Shown here piece after piece: positions 37,184 through 46,459 of a stretch of DNA of 64,000 bases. Below the pieces are notes generated by a model. That model searched no databases and was not told the DNA's origin. It saw only the letters and a program-made list of their open reading frames with translations. The translations under genes and the position numbers were made by a program. The DNA comes from Setomelanomma holmii (taxonomy: Eukaryota > Ascomycota > Dothideomycetes > Pleosporales > Phaeosphaeriaceae): the NCBI GenBank assembly GCA_010015745.1, contig ML978160.1, forward strand, positions 310,001-374,000. The letters are read 5' to 3'. Each line of letters opens with the position of its first letter. Positions within the stretch are counted from its first letter, which is position 1.

Positions 37184-38028
37184 GAACTATGTCGGACCCA
37201 ACATAGGATGAAATCGGAGCATTTTGATACCCCGCTCGCGTTATGGTTCACTGTAAGGACTTGTCTTAAAAGTGTTGCGGTTCCGCATGGCGAGCAACAA
37301 ACAGGCACGGAAGCATGGAACGTACGTCTGTATCAACAATAGCATTTAAAGCAGATTCACCACTCGTTCGCAATAGAGTCCCACACTTAATGCGGCTTCG
37401 TCCACAGTCAACACCCTTCTACCCCGCAAAGTTCGACATCAACCCGCAATCAGATCTCCGAAAGAACCCCATCTACCCTTCCTTTCCGACCTGTTTTCGA
37501 GGCCTAAACCACTGGATCAACCTTCTGCATCCACTCAAGCGTTGATGATGCACGAGCTCCGTATGATAGGCAAGGGTGCGCCAAGACCTATTGTTCTTAA
37601 GGCGGCAAGTAGTGGCAGAATCGACCGCCGTGGATAACCGCAAGAGGTAATCGTAACCATGGGTACGAAGATCCGATTCGTGTCTCATGCTTGTGTCATT
37701 CTGCGGTCGCAGCATGCAGGGTTTCTCTTATCGTTGTTGCTATGGGGTAATTCTTGGAAGTTATAGGGTAATCGATGGTCGAGTTGCGGTCGGTGAGGTC
37801 GGGTTCCCCGTCGGAATTCAGCAGCGTACGGGTACTCGCTTTTTTGGTTTGCGGGTTCGTGCGGAGCTGATAACGCTGGGACGAGCGGATTAGAGTCGTG
37901 ATAAAGCGCAACGGTCTTGTCTAGGTTGCGATTTCATCCCAGAGTCTCTGTCATCTTACTCTTTTTCTTCTAACTACCTGTCTTCCTTATCCTTTCACCA
38001 ACCCAGGACAATCATATCGACACCCAAG
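37184..38028. other. Intergenic, RAM2 3' / dehydratase promoter
   Basis: 845 bp with a pyrimidine-rich block at about 37950-38000 just before the next start. No gene is recognised; short ORFs at 37315-37545 and 37687-37893 look like chance. Confidence 0.4.
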
Positions 38029-39436
38029 ATGACTGTCAAAGAGTACTACACAGAGCAAGAGGTGCAGCAGAGCCCTTGGGTTGAGACTCCACTGCGAGAG
38101 TCGTACGCTCTGTCTGAAGCAGCGGGATGGTACGGTCACACTCCCTCTTCAATCACATGTTCCATTCTTAGCTTCTGATCAAGATCGTCCATCTCAAGAT
38201 AAGGGAGTTCTAAATCGTAGAAGCAGAATCTTTCTCAAATTGGAGAACCTCCAGCCCTCAGGATCATTCAAGTCACGGTAAGCATCATTCCGCATTGCGA
38301 GCAAGATCCTCATATGCTAACGTGCTGCCAGAGGTATCGGCAATTACATCCTCCGTCGTCTCGAAGAGCTACCTCGAGGCTCAAAGCCACACATCTTTGC
38401 TTCCAGTGGAGGTAACGCTGGCCTCGCTGCTGTGCACTCAGCCCGTGCTCTCGGCCTGCAATGCACAGTTGTCGTGCCCACCGCCACTGCACTACTGATG
38501 GTAACCAAGCTACGAGCTGCTGGTGCCTACGAGGTCATTCAGTATGGTGCTGCGTGGAGGGATGCAGACGCGTATCTCAAGGAGCATGTCATGCCACACG
38601 TAAGTTCTCCCAACCATACTACCAATCTAAACCAGACCTACACACTCCTGACCAGCTCAACATACACTGACTGACCCACCCAACAGGCCAAAACCTCGAC
38701 AATCTACTGCCCCCCCTTCGACCATCCAGACATCTGGTCCGGCAACAGCACCGTCATGCACGAAATCGCCGCACAAATGCCCGGCGCCGCATCACCAGAC
38801 GTCCTCATTTGCTCCGTCGGCGGCGGCGGCCTGATGAACGGCATCTGCCAAGCCATGGACGACCTCAACATTACATCAACCACCGTGCTCGCCATGGAAA
38901 CCGCGGGTGCGGAATCTCTCCATGCATCCGTACGCGCGGGCGAAATGGTCACCCTGCCCAAGATTACGAGCCAAGCCACGAGTCTCGGCTGTGCAAGGGT
39001 AACGGACGAAACGTTCAAGTACGCCCAGCGCGGAAATATACGCTCCGTTGTACTCCTCGATGGAGAAGCTGCAATGGGCTGTTGGCGTCTTGCCGACGAC
39101 GAGCGCATCATGGTCGAGCTCGCGTGCGGGATCAACGTCGCGCTGTGCTACGATGGACGGCTCGAGAAGGCGCTCGGAAGACCCGTCAGGCCCGAGGATA
39201 AAGTGGTCATTGTGCTGTGTGGTGGGAGTAATGTGACGAGCAGTATGTTGTGTGAGTGGAGGAGGGAGTATGCGTATATTGAGGAAGAGAGTGCGAGGAG
39301 GAGTGATAGTGCGTTGGGCAGTGAGGATGGGGATGCAGATGAGGTGGTGGGCAAGGTGCCGAGTGATTTGACGAAGCCGGTGGTGCTGGAGGGCGTGGAG
39401 ATTGAGTGTGCGGAGGGATGTGTGGAGTGTGCTTGA
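38029..39436 (+). CDS. L-serine/L-threonine dehydratase (PLP-dependent, CHA1-like)
   Basis: Fold-type II PLP enzyme that deaminates serine to pyruvate or threonine to 2-oxobutyrate; yeast Cha1 performs the catabolic reaction. Four exons (38029-38129, 38224-38277, 38332-38599, 38687-39436) encode 390 aa. The PLP lysine is Lys50 in the PSGSFKSRG motif, reached only after two introns are removed. The phosphate/carboxylate loop ASSGGNAGLA and the glycine loop SVGGGGLMNG are intact, and VLCGGSNV precedes the end of the core. No C-terminal ACT regulatory domain is present, unlike biosynthetic Ilv1, so catabolic activity is more likely. The last 50 residues are acidic and end in a Cys/Glu-rich tail (CAEGCVECA), an unusual extension whose role is unknown. 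Confidence 0.92.
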
Positions 39437-39882
39437 GGGGTGAGACACGGATGTGGCTGGGACCTGTGCACGAGGATCGATTATGATTTTTTTTTCTTTG
39501 GTGTTTAGAGAGTTCGGGTACTGGTAAATGCGCAGGAGCGCGAATGCGTCTGTTGAAGCCGATCTCGCAATCAAATGTCTATACTGCATTGCACACCTTC
39601 TCCAACATGCGCCACTTCCAATTCTCATATGCCGTCCTAACACCGCCAAACCTTCAACAATACCCAGTCACAGCAACTGTGGCGCAGACACATCGCCCTC
39701 GTTTCACCTCGCCCGGACAGAGGCTGCCGGTGGTCCAGACAAGGACTGAAACACGCGGCACGGCACGACACCCCGACCACCACACGTCCGAAGTAAACAA
39801 CTTATCGGCGAAACAAGATCCGCATTGGGTATCCACCCGGAAGTCGGAGGTGATACATCCTCTTTCTAAGATTGACTCCTAG
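39437..39882. other. Intergenic after the dehydratase gene
   Basis: 446 bp. An ATG-started frame (39544-39882, 112 aa) has no recognisable domain and ends immediately before the ATG of the cysteine-rich ORF. Not called as a gene. Confidence 0.35.
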
Positions 39883-40188
39883 ATGCACCTTTCATCACTC
39901 GCCCAAGATACTGATAAGCCTGTGGGTCAGACGTGCGAGGTCTTGGTCAAGCCGGGATGGACATGTTGCGAAAGCTTGTCAATTTGTCAATGTGAGAGAT
40001 ATTACCTTGTGTACCATTCCGATTGTAAGACCTGGTGCAATGCCTGTATGTATGTGGAGACTTTGAGTTCACCGAGAGAATACAAAGGTCTCTTGATGCT
40101 TTCCAAAGTCAATGTTGTATTCTCCGTAATACTATTCCATAATTCACAATCCATAATACATAATCCTAATCGAGCTTCTCTACCATGA
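39883..40188 (+). CDS. Possible small cysteine-rich protein (unconfirmed)
   Basis: An ATG-started frame of 101 codons. From about residue 17 it is dense in cysteine: the stretches TCEVLVKPGWTCCES, ICQCE and CKTWCNACM hold nine cysteines within 42 residues, in a C-x9-CC-x6-C-x-C-x11-C-x3-C-x2-C pattern. There is no signal peptide and the last third is ordinary. I do not recognise a family. The stop overlaps the ATG of the downstream membrane-protein gene (ATGA at 40185-40188), which makes this a candidate upstream ORF in that transcript or a chance frame. It could also be the last exon of a spliced gene beginning in 39544-39882. Confidence 0.25.
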   Translation: MHLSSLAQDTDKPVGQTCEVLVKPGWTCCESLSICQCERYYLVYHSDCKTWCNACMYVETLSSPREYKGLLMLSKVNVVFSVILFHNSQSIIHNPNRASLP

Positions 40189-41234
40189 ATGCTTCGGCCA
40201 CAATCCGCGCATCGTACATCCGCCAAGCACACACGACCTTCATACCAGCACCACGCCACTTGAGCATACCTAGCACAATCAGCTCTCTCTCGCCCCGACC
40301 AGCATCCGACGAAAAGCTTCATAATTTCCAGCAAGTCAACCACATCGGATACCGCGAGAAATGCAACCACGAACGCAGCACACACAAGATATGCTTCGAC
40401 GTCGAGAAGAACGCAGACACGGAGCACTCGTACATCGACATCGACTGGATGCACACCGACTCCTCTTTCGGCATGCGAGTCCGCAAAATGTACACCATCA
40501 TCCCATACCGCGATCCGATTTACCTCGTGGCAATTGTATTCCTGCTAGGTTCCATTGATCTCATCATCGACGCGTTCTTCGACTTATTACCGCATATAAC
40601 CCGTGGCCCAACTTTCGAGACCAGAGAGACGGTCGCAATACCAACGACAGTTCTGCTCGGCTCGATTCTCTTCTTTGCAGCTGGGATATTCGATACTTTT
40701 GGCGCTCTGAATGCTGACCATGGCACGCTTGTTGAGTCGAAGGAAGACATCGGGAAAGTCACGTTCCGGCCAGCGTTACTCGGAAGTCCGGAGTTTAAGT
40801 GGCTTCCGTCGGGTGAGAAGTTCGTCGAACTTGCGATGCGTAATCTTGCTTTTCAGGCTGGTCTTCTCGTTCTCTTTGGAGGCGTCATCTTCATGTTTGC
40901 TGGCATTGTTGACTTCCCGGGTCTTGTACCTGAGAAAAGCAGATTCTTTGGACTTGTGGTTTTCGGTCCGCAGGTTGTTCATGGTGCATTCTTCTTCGTC
41001 GCGAACATTATGCTGGCAGTCTCTGCGCAGAATCAATGGTATAGATTCAAGTTCTATGATGCAGACTGGCTTGGTGCATTTCTAAATGCGGTCGGCGGGT
41101 TTGGCTTCATGATTACTGGACTCTTTTTGTTCGGAAGAGACGAGTTTCGGGCTGCGATTGCAGCTATGATAGGAAGTTGGGCATTCTTGATTGGTAGTTT
41201 GCTAAGATGGTATGTAGTAATGGAGTTCTGGTGA
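40185..41234 (+). CDS. Six-TM integral membrane protein of unknown function
   Basis: Single exon, 349 aa. The first 110 residues are soluble and end in RVRKMYTIIPYRDPIYL. Six hydrophobic segments follow: VAIVFLLGSIDLIIDAFF, TVLLGSILFFAAGIFDTF, AGLLVLFGGVIFMFAGIVD, VVHGAFFFVANIMLAVSA, AFLNAVGGFGFMITGLFLF and AMIGSWAFLIGSLLRWYVV. Several share a pattern of small residues, an aromatic and then G-h-h-D/L, so the protein looks built from repeated hairpins. The segments GSILFFAAGI and GSWAFLIGSLL recall the bacterial YrhK domain, but I cannot confirm that. The ATG follows directly on the stop of a small upstream ORF. No enzymatic motif is visible. Confidence 0.75.
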   Translation: MNASATIRASYIRQAHTTFIPAPRHLSIPSTISSLSPRPASDEKLHNFQQVNHIGYREKCNHERSTHKICFDVEKNADTEHSYIDIDWMHTDSSFGMRVRKMYTIIPYRDPIYLVAIVFLLGSIDLIIDAFFDLLPHITRGPTFETRETVAIPTTVLLGSILFFAAGIFDTFGALNADHGTLVESKEDIGKVTFRPALLGSPEFKWLPSGEKFVELAMRNLAFQAGLLVLFGGVIFMFAGIVDFPGLVPEKSRFFGLVVFGPQVVHGAFFFVANIMLAVSAQNQWYRFKFYDADWLGAFLNAVGGFGFMITGLFLFGRDEFRAAIAAMIGSWAFLIGSLLRWYVVMEFW

Positions 41235-41477
41235 CGGCATGAAGAGATATTTCGTGGACGGTGTTCAGCTGGCTGCGAAAGCGTGACTTCCAAGAAGTTT
41301 GTAGATTTGCCATGGCCCTGCTTTGTACGGAATGGAAAAGGTTACAGCGGTATGCCTCATCTTGGGTCAGCACAAGCGTTGTCATGTCAGACGAGAGCAT
41401 TGAAGAAAAGCAACAGCATAGCAGAACTGATCGACCAACGTACCAAAAGCGATTGGATGTGTCGTATCCAAGCCGCT

Positions 41478-43053
41478 TCAGGTGCTGGCTAAGCTACAGA
41501 GACCAAAGTAGCCTAAGAGACTATACACGTACCATAGATCCATACACTTCTTGCGTTCTTGCTTGTATAAATAATCAAGAACGACCGCCGCTTCCTTGAT
41601 GCTAAAGTGGTCGGCGATGTGCTCCAGCTGTCCTATCGTCCAGTCGCGAGCGGCTGTAGGACAATATGATGACCAGGCGACAACGTAGAGGCTGAAGATC
41701 AAAATGTAGACATCGAGTATATGTGACAAGGTGTGTGTATGTGGCTGCCGATGGTTCGTTCCCGCGAGCAGTTTGTGTCTGGCTGCAAACTCACAATTCG
41801 TCATCTGTGGTACAGACGCACATATCTCGCGGATCATCTGTACGATCGCGAGCTTAGCCCGCTCGGACTGTAGCTTGCTATCCTCATCGTCAAGAGCCGT
41901 GCAGGTATCGACAATCTCCTCGCAAAGCTGTATGCGTGTCAATCGGAGCACGTTCCACATCTGTGTCTCCATGCGATTTGGATACACGTCGTACAATGGA
42001 AAGAAGCCGTCTGGCACTAGTGTTCTTTGATCGTGACCAGAGACAAACTTTCGCTCATAGGACCATGCGGGGCTTGCTTCGAGCGCAATCGTTTCGAGCT
42101 TTCTATCCAGGGTGACGCTTCTTGCGATCCTCTCTTGTACTGTCATTGTCCGGTTGCGGATTTCATTGGGCAGGTCGGTGACCTCAAGTATACATTCGCT
42201 CAATCGCCACTTCGGATACGAAGTGTCAACAAATTGTGCCGCATGTTGCCTGATCTCTTTGACCGCAGCGGGAATCGGAGTGCCGGTGCTCAATGCGCAT
42301 ATAGTGGCATTGAGAGAAAGTCCTAAGAGAGCTCTCATCTCGGAATCCTCACGGAAGTTTCCTACACCACGTAGCTTGACAAGAGCCAAGGCTCCTTCCA
42401 CATGGGCATGACGAGAAGCTTCAGCGTCGGTAGCTGGTACCATGATCTTCTCGAAAAGATCCAGAAGCAATGCTCCCTCGAATGTCGATAATTTGCTCGC
42501 AGTTGCTGGGTCCGCGATTGCTTTGTTGATCTTTCTTAGTGCTTCCACATACTTTCTTCGTGCCATATCCCTGGCCACAGGAGATGAGACCTGATGCGAT
42601 AGGAATGCGAGACTGACAGCATCGATGCCCAGAGACAGATGTTCCGGTGCGACGTTAGGGTTCTGATACGCGTATAGAAATTCCCAAGTGCGGCTAAAAT
42701 CAGATACATAGTGACCAAAGAACATATCGCGACCCAAAGCTCGAAGATCTTGAGGTAGATATCGTGGCTTGGATGACGTCTTGAAGTGTTCGGACTTCAT
42801 AAGGGTTGCACGTGCGACAGCTTTGGACCGTACAAAGTCCGTCTCATCGCTGAAACGCAGGGCTGCTGTGCTGCGATAGCCGCTGCATTCTTCTCCTACC
42901 CGAAGGCATGAGCTGCAGGCGGGCTTCTTGAGATCACACTTTGTTAAATCAGTCACAAGATCTCATCCGAGATTGTCTGGTCAATCCGCTCACTCGTAGT
43001 CTCCTCTCCCTGCACCGAGAGCAGGCCTTAGACGGCTTTCCGCGGAATACCAT
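41478..43053 (-). CDS. Zn2Cys6 fungal transcription factor
   Basis: Two exons (43053-42994 and 42938-41478) give 506 aa. The small first exon ends MVFRGKPSKACSRCRERRLR, and splicing completes the binuclear zinc cluster with Cys11, 14, 21, 28, 31 and 38 (CX2CX6CX6CX2CX6C). Without the 55-nt intron the finger is cut in half and the protein appears not to bind DNA. The remainder is an all-helical regulatory region of the type often found in short ascomycete zinc-cluster regulators; no classical fungal-specific middle-homology motif stands out. The true C-terminus is uncertain, because a GTACGT at the last 80 nt could open another intron. It lies divergent from a short-chain dehydrogenase across 607 bp, which may be a target. 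Targets are unknown. Confidence 0.88.
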
Positions 43054-43660
43054 CAGGAAAAGAACCAAGTTATGGCAGGTCGCTCGAAGTGAATTCCAAG
43101 TCGAGAAAGCAATTCGACGTTATTCTGGAGGGGTGCCATCTTTGTAATCATTTAGTGGCACCCGGGTGGGAGAGGAAGGATTGCCTTAAGATCGGTTACA
43201 ACTAGACCTAATGTGGAATGCATTTCGGCGCTAGACCAAGAACAGATCTATAGCACGAACCGTGACGAGGACGTCAACCTCCAACTGACTGACAGCGTCG
43301 TTTTGTACATCCTGTGGTGTTATTGCATGGTTCAGATATGAAGGCTTCTTGATACTGCGCCTTTATCGGGAGTGGCATCTGGGCTAAGCCACACGTCCTT
43401 GGGGGAATAAGCGAGCGATCTCCAGCCTGGACTTAGACACTTTGGACTATACAGGCTCATGTTTCGTGCAGAAGTTGTCCGGCGGTGCGCAGTTAAGTAT
43501 AGTGCAAGAGGGGACATTCAAGAGTGACGAGAAGCGGTTCTCCATCGAGGATGTATAAGACAAGAAAGCGCTGTTGATGGCATGCTCCATTTCCCAACGC
43601 TACTCGCAGCGTCTCCCACCTCATCTGACAAGCCAGTTTAAATCGAAGCACAATTTCACC
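43054..43660. promoter_or_regulatory. Divergent promoter, Zn2Cys6 regulator / short-chain dehydrogenase
   Basis: 607 bp between divergent starts. A CCG-N1-CGG arrangement occurs at 43479-43485, the kind of triplet pair zinc-cluster proteins can bind; a single occurrence may be chance. Confidence 0.4.
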
Positions 43661-44515
43661 ATGTCGTTCCCATACAAGCACGTACTACTCATTGGAGCCA
43701 CCAGCGGAATCGGCAAGGCTTTAGCTAACCACTTCATCGCCCAAAACATAAAAGTCACAGCAATAGGCCGAAGGCAAGCACGTCTCGACGAATTCATCGC
43801 TCAACACGGCAGCAACAAAGCCTCTGGCATTGCCTTTGATATCGAGAACCTTGAGAACATTCCTCCCTTCGTCAAAGAGTGAGTTCTTCCTGTATATCGC
43901 CGGTCCATCGAGTTAAAAGCGACCAGTGCTTTCAAATCCCACCCAGCAATCGACTGTGTCTTCCTGAACGCAGCCACACAAACGCGCGCGAACTTCAGCA
44001 AGCCCGAGACCGTGGACCTTGCTGCCTTCCATCGGGAGAGCTCGGTCAATTTCAATTCGCAAGTCGCTCTAGTCCACGCCGTGCTTCCGCATCTCCTCAA
44101 GCACACTGGCCCAGCCGGGCTCATCTTCACTGGGACGCCTGTCACACTGGTTCCTGCATTCCCAATGCCGTCGTACTGCGCTTCCAAGGCTGCTCTAGAG
44201 GCGTTCATTATTTGTCTGCGTGAGCAGCTGCGCGATACGAACGTCAAGGTGCAACATATCAGCCCCGGACCGGTGCGCACGGAATTGCATGATGCTGAGT
44301 TGGGCAAAGATGCGGGTTCGAAGTTCGGTATGTCGCTGAAGGAGTTCGTGAACGAGAGTTGGACAGGACTGGCTGCTGGCGAGGAGGACGTATATCCAGG
44401 CTGTGTAGGCGGATCGACCAAAGAGCAGTGGTTGGAGCTTGTGAGGGTCCGAGATGCAATGGTAGGAAGGATGACTGGACTTTTGAGAAAGGTGATGCAG
44501 GCACAGAATGCCTGA
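43661..44515 (+). CDS. Short-chain dehydrogenase/reductase
   Basis: NAD(P)-dependent oxidoreductase of the classical SDR type. Two exons (43661-43878 and 43927-44515) give 268 aa. The cofactor glycine motif GATSGIG is at residues 12-18, GRR follows the second strand, the structural NAA motif (FLNAATQ) is present, and the catalytic YxxxK appears as PSYCASKAALEAF. ISPGPVRTE follows as expected. The GRR after the second strand favours NADP(H). The substrate cannot be told. The C-terminal portion resembles fungal DltE-type SDRs. It converges with MAK11 with only 77 bp between the stops and is divergent from the Zn2Cys6 gene. Confidence 0.92.
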
Positions 44516-44592
44516 AGCTGTGATATAAAGTCAGCTGGTGGCTACTATTGTACATTGTTGCGCTGAAGTGGTATCATTGTGTAAGTTCGATG

Positions 44593-46152
44593 CTACTCGC
44601 TGTCGTCTCCACTGCTGTATGCATCGTCCTTGTCTGCGGTGACCTCTTCCTCCTCTTCGTCGGGCTTGCCCGTCATCGCGAACGCCTTCAAGCAGGTGAT
44701 TCTTGTGCCTGTCGTATATGTTCCTAGAAGCTTTCCGACCTGCTTTGCAGTGAAGCCCGTGCCTTGCTCGGTTCCTACACTATCCTTCAACTCGGCCACA
44801 TCTAGCGACCAGATGCGCACCGTACCATCGCTGCTGCCAGTGATGATAATGAAGGCTTTTAGGTTGGTGTTCGACAGCGGTAGAATCTCGAAATCTTTTA
44901 TTCTGCCACTGATTCCAGCACCTGGACCTCCGATCTGAGCGACCAATTTACTAGAAGAAACGCTGTCTTTGCTCTTCTCCACCTCTTCGCTTGCCGGCGA
45001 TGTGGCACTTGTATCGTACAGCAAAACACAGCCGTCCTCGGTAGATACCAACAGTGTAGAGGCATGTGTATCTGAGGGCAGATAGTGCATTTGATGTATC
45101 TTGGTCCTTGGAGCGGGCGTAATCTTTGCTTTCGGTTTCGAGTCGATGCTGAAGACAACGAGGCCGCGTTCGAACGCGACAGCAAACTCCTCGCCCTCCT
45201 TGTCCCAGATTACTCTTCGTCCTTCACCTGATCCGAATCTTCCTTCTCCTACTGCAGTGAGAATATCCCTGCCAAAGTTGAGCACGCCGGCCTTCTTTCC
45301 TGTCACCAAGTTCCAAAGTCGCATGCACTTCTCGCCCTTGCCGACGCTGACCATCAGCTTCATGCTAGGGTGCACTGCAAAATCATTGATGCCAGACGGT
45401 ACCTCACCCGGTCCAGCCGTGTCGCCGCTAGGCCGTCCCTGGGGTTTGGGTATTGGCGCTTTGATCGTTGATAATGCTGTCCAGTCTCGTGTCCGGGTAA
45501 TCGCTATTGTGCTATCTTCTGCTGCACTGAGAAGCTTGCTTCGTGTTGGAAAGTACAGGGCTGTGATGTTCGATGAGTGATGTAACAACGATCCCAATTC
45601 CTTGTTCTTCGGATTCTCGGTAATGGAAGCGCCATGTAAGGAGGGCAGCTTGACTTGCGTTTTGTACACGGGTGGAGGCGCAGTGGAAAGAGAATACAGG
45701 TTTATGCGCTCATCTGTGCTACCAGTCGCGAGCATAATCTTTGAAGTCTCTTCTGATAGAGGAGACAAAGCCAAACACCTGATGGCAGAAGCATGTGCGT
45801 TGAACAGAAAGGTGTCGGTAAAGTCCAGCTTGGGTGTCGCGGCCTCGGGTACAGAAGTCTCGCCCTGTCCCGTGATGAGGCTGGGCGGTATTGTTGCTGC
45901 AAATCCATGCAGGACGCGCTCGTATGATCCAGTGATGATTTGGACAGTGGTAGTTCCGGATTTTGTGTCGTCCTCTGCTGGTAACGTCTTTGCCGGAATC
46001 TTGCTCTGGCTTGCAACTGCCATTCCATTGACCGCGCCTTCCTTCTTGTTGGTTGCAGCCTGTTTCGGCCCCGAAGCAGTCTCCTCTTTTCTGCTCTTCA
46101 GCGCCTTTGCCGCGCCTCCGCCAGCAACAACTTCCCTCTTTCTTTTTGCCAT
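44593..46152 (-). CDS. MAK11: Mak11 / PAK1IP1-type WD40 ribosome-biogenesis factor
   Basis: Yeast Mak11 acts in 60S subunit assembly in the nucleolus and is needed for maintenance of L-A/M1 double-stranded RNA. Single exon, 519 aa from MAKRKREV; further upstream codons stay open but lack conservation. A basic N-terminal nuclear signal (AKRKREV, KALKSRKEE) is followed by a beta-propeller: IITGSYERVLHGFAATI, FNAHASAIRCLALSP, HHSSNITALYFPTRSKLLSA, GINDFAVHPSMKLMVSVGKG, MRLWNLVTGKKAGVLNF and IITGSSDGTVRIWSLDVA. The tail is acidic and Ser-rich. The start is 307 bp from that of divergent EAF1. Confidence 0.92.
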   Translation of the reverse strand: MAKRKREVVAGGGAAKALKSRKEETASGPKQAATNKKEGAVNGMAVASQSKIPAKTLPAEDDTKSGTTTVQIITGSYERVLHGFAATIPPSLITGQGETSVPEAATPKLDFTDTFLFNAHASAIRCLALSPLSEETSKIMLATGSTDERINLYSLSTAPPPVYKTQVKLPSLHGASITENPKNKELGSLLHHSSNITALYFPTRSKLLSAAEDSTIAITRTRDWTALSTIKAPIPKPQGRPSGDTAGPGEVPSGINDFAVHPSMKLMVSVGKGEKCMRLWNLVTGKKAGVLNFGRDILTAVGEGRFGSGEGRRVIWDKEGEEFAVAFERGLVVFSIDSKPKAKITPAPRTKIHQMHYLPSDTHASTLLVSTEDGCVLLYDTSATSPASEEVEKSKDSVSSSKLVAQIGGPGAGISGRIKDFEILPLSNTNLKAFIIITGSSDGTVRIWSLDVAELKDSVGTEQGTGFTAKQVGKLLGTYTTGTRITCLKAFAMTGKPDEEEEEVTADKDDAYSSGDDSE

Positions 46153-46459
46153 ATTCGAATGCAAACAAGTGTTGGAGTGGCTGGCTCGCAACCCAGGAAA
46201 TTTTGGGATAGCACAAATTCTGCCGCAAGCGCGTTGCCGGACGCGGCCAAGCGCAGGCTTATCACGGCAGGCGGTAACCCTTGAACCAAGCAGCGCTCCT
46301 TCCCTCAACGATTGCTCCTGGCGCGAGGTCCAACCCCATCAAAGTCAAGAGTGTCGCAACCACAAATCCATCAACCAGCGCGCTCTACAATTCTAACAAT
46401 TCATCATATTGGCGGCACTCGTGGATAACGGATGTCGGCCAAGCGAATCCGGTCCTCAT
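46153..46459. promoter_or_regulatory. Divergent promoter, MAK11 / EAF1
   Basis: A compact 307-bp shared upstream region. No specific site is recognised. Confidence 0.45.
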
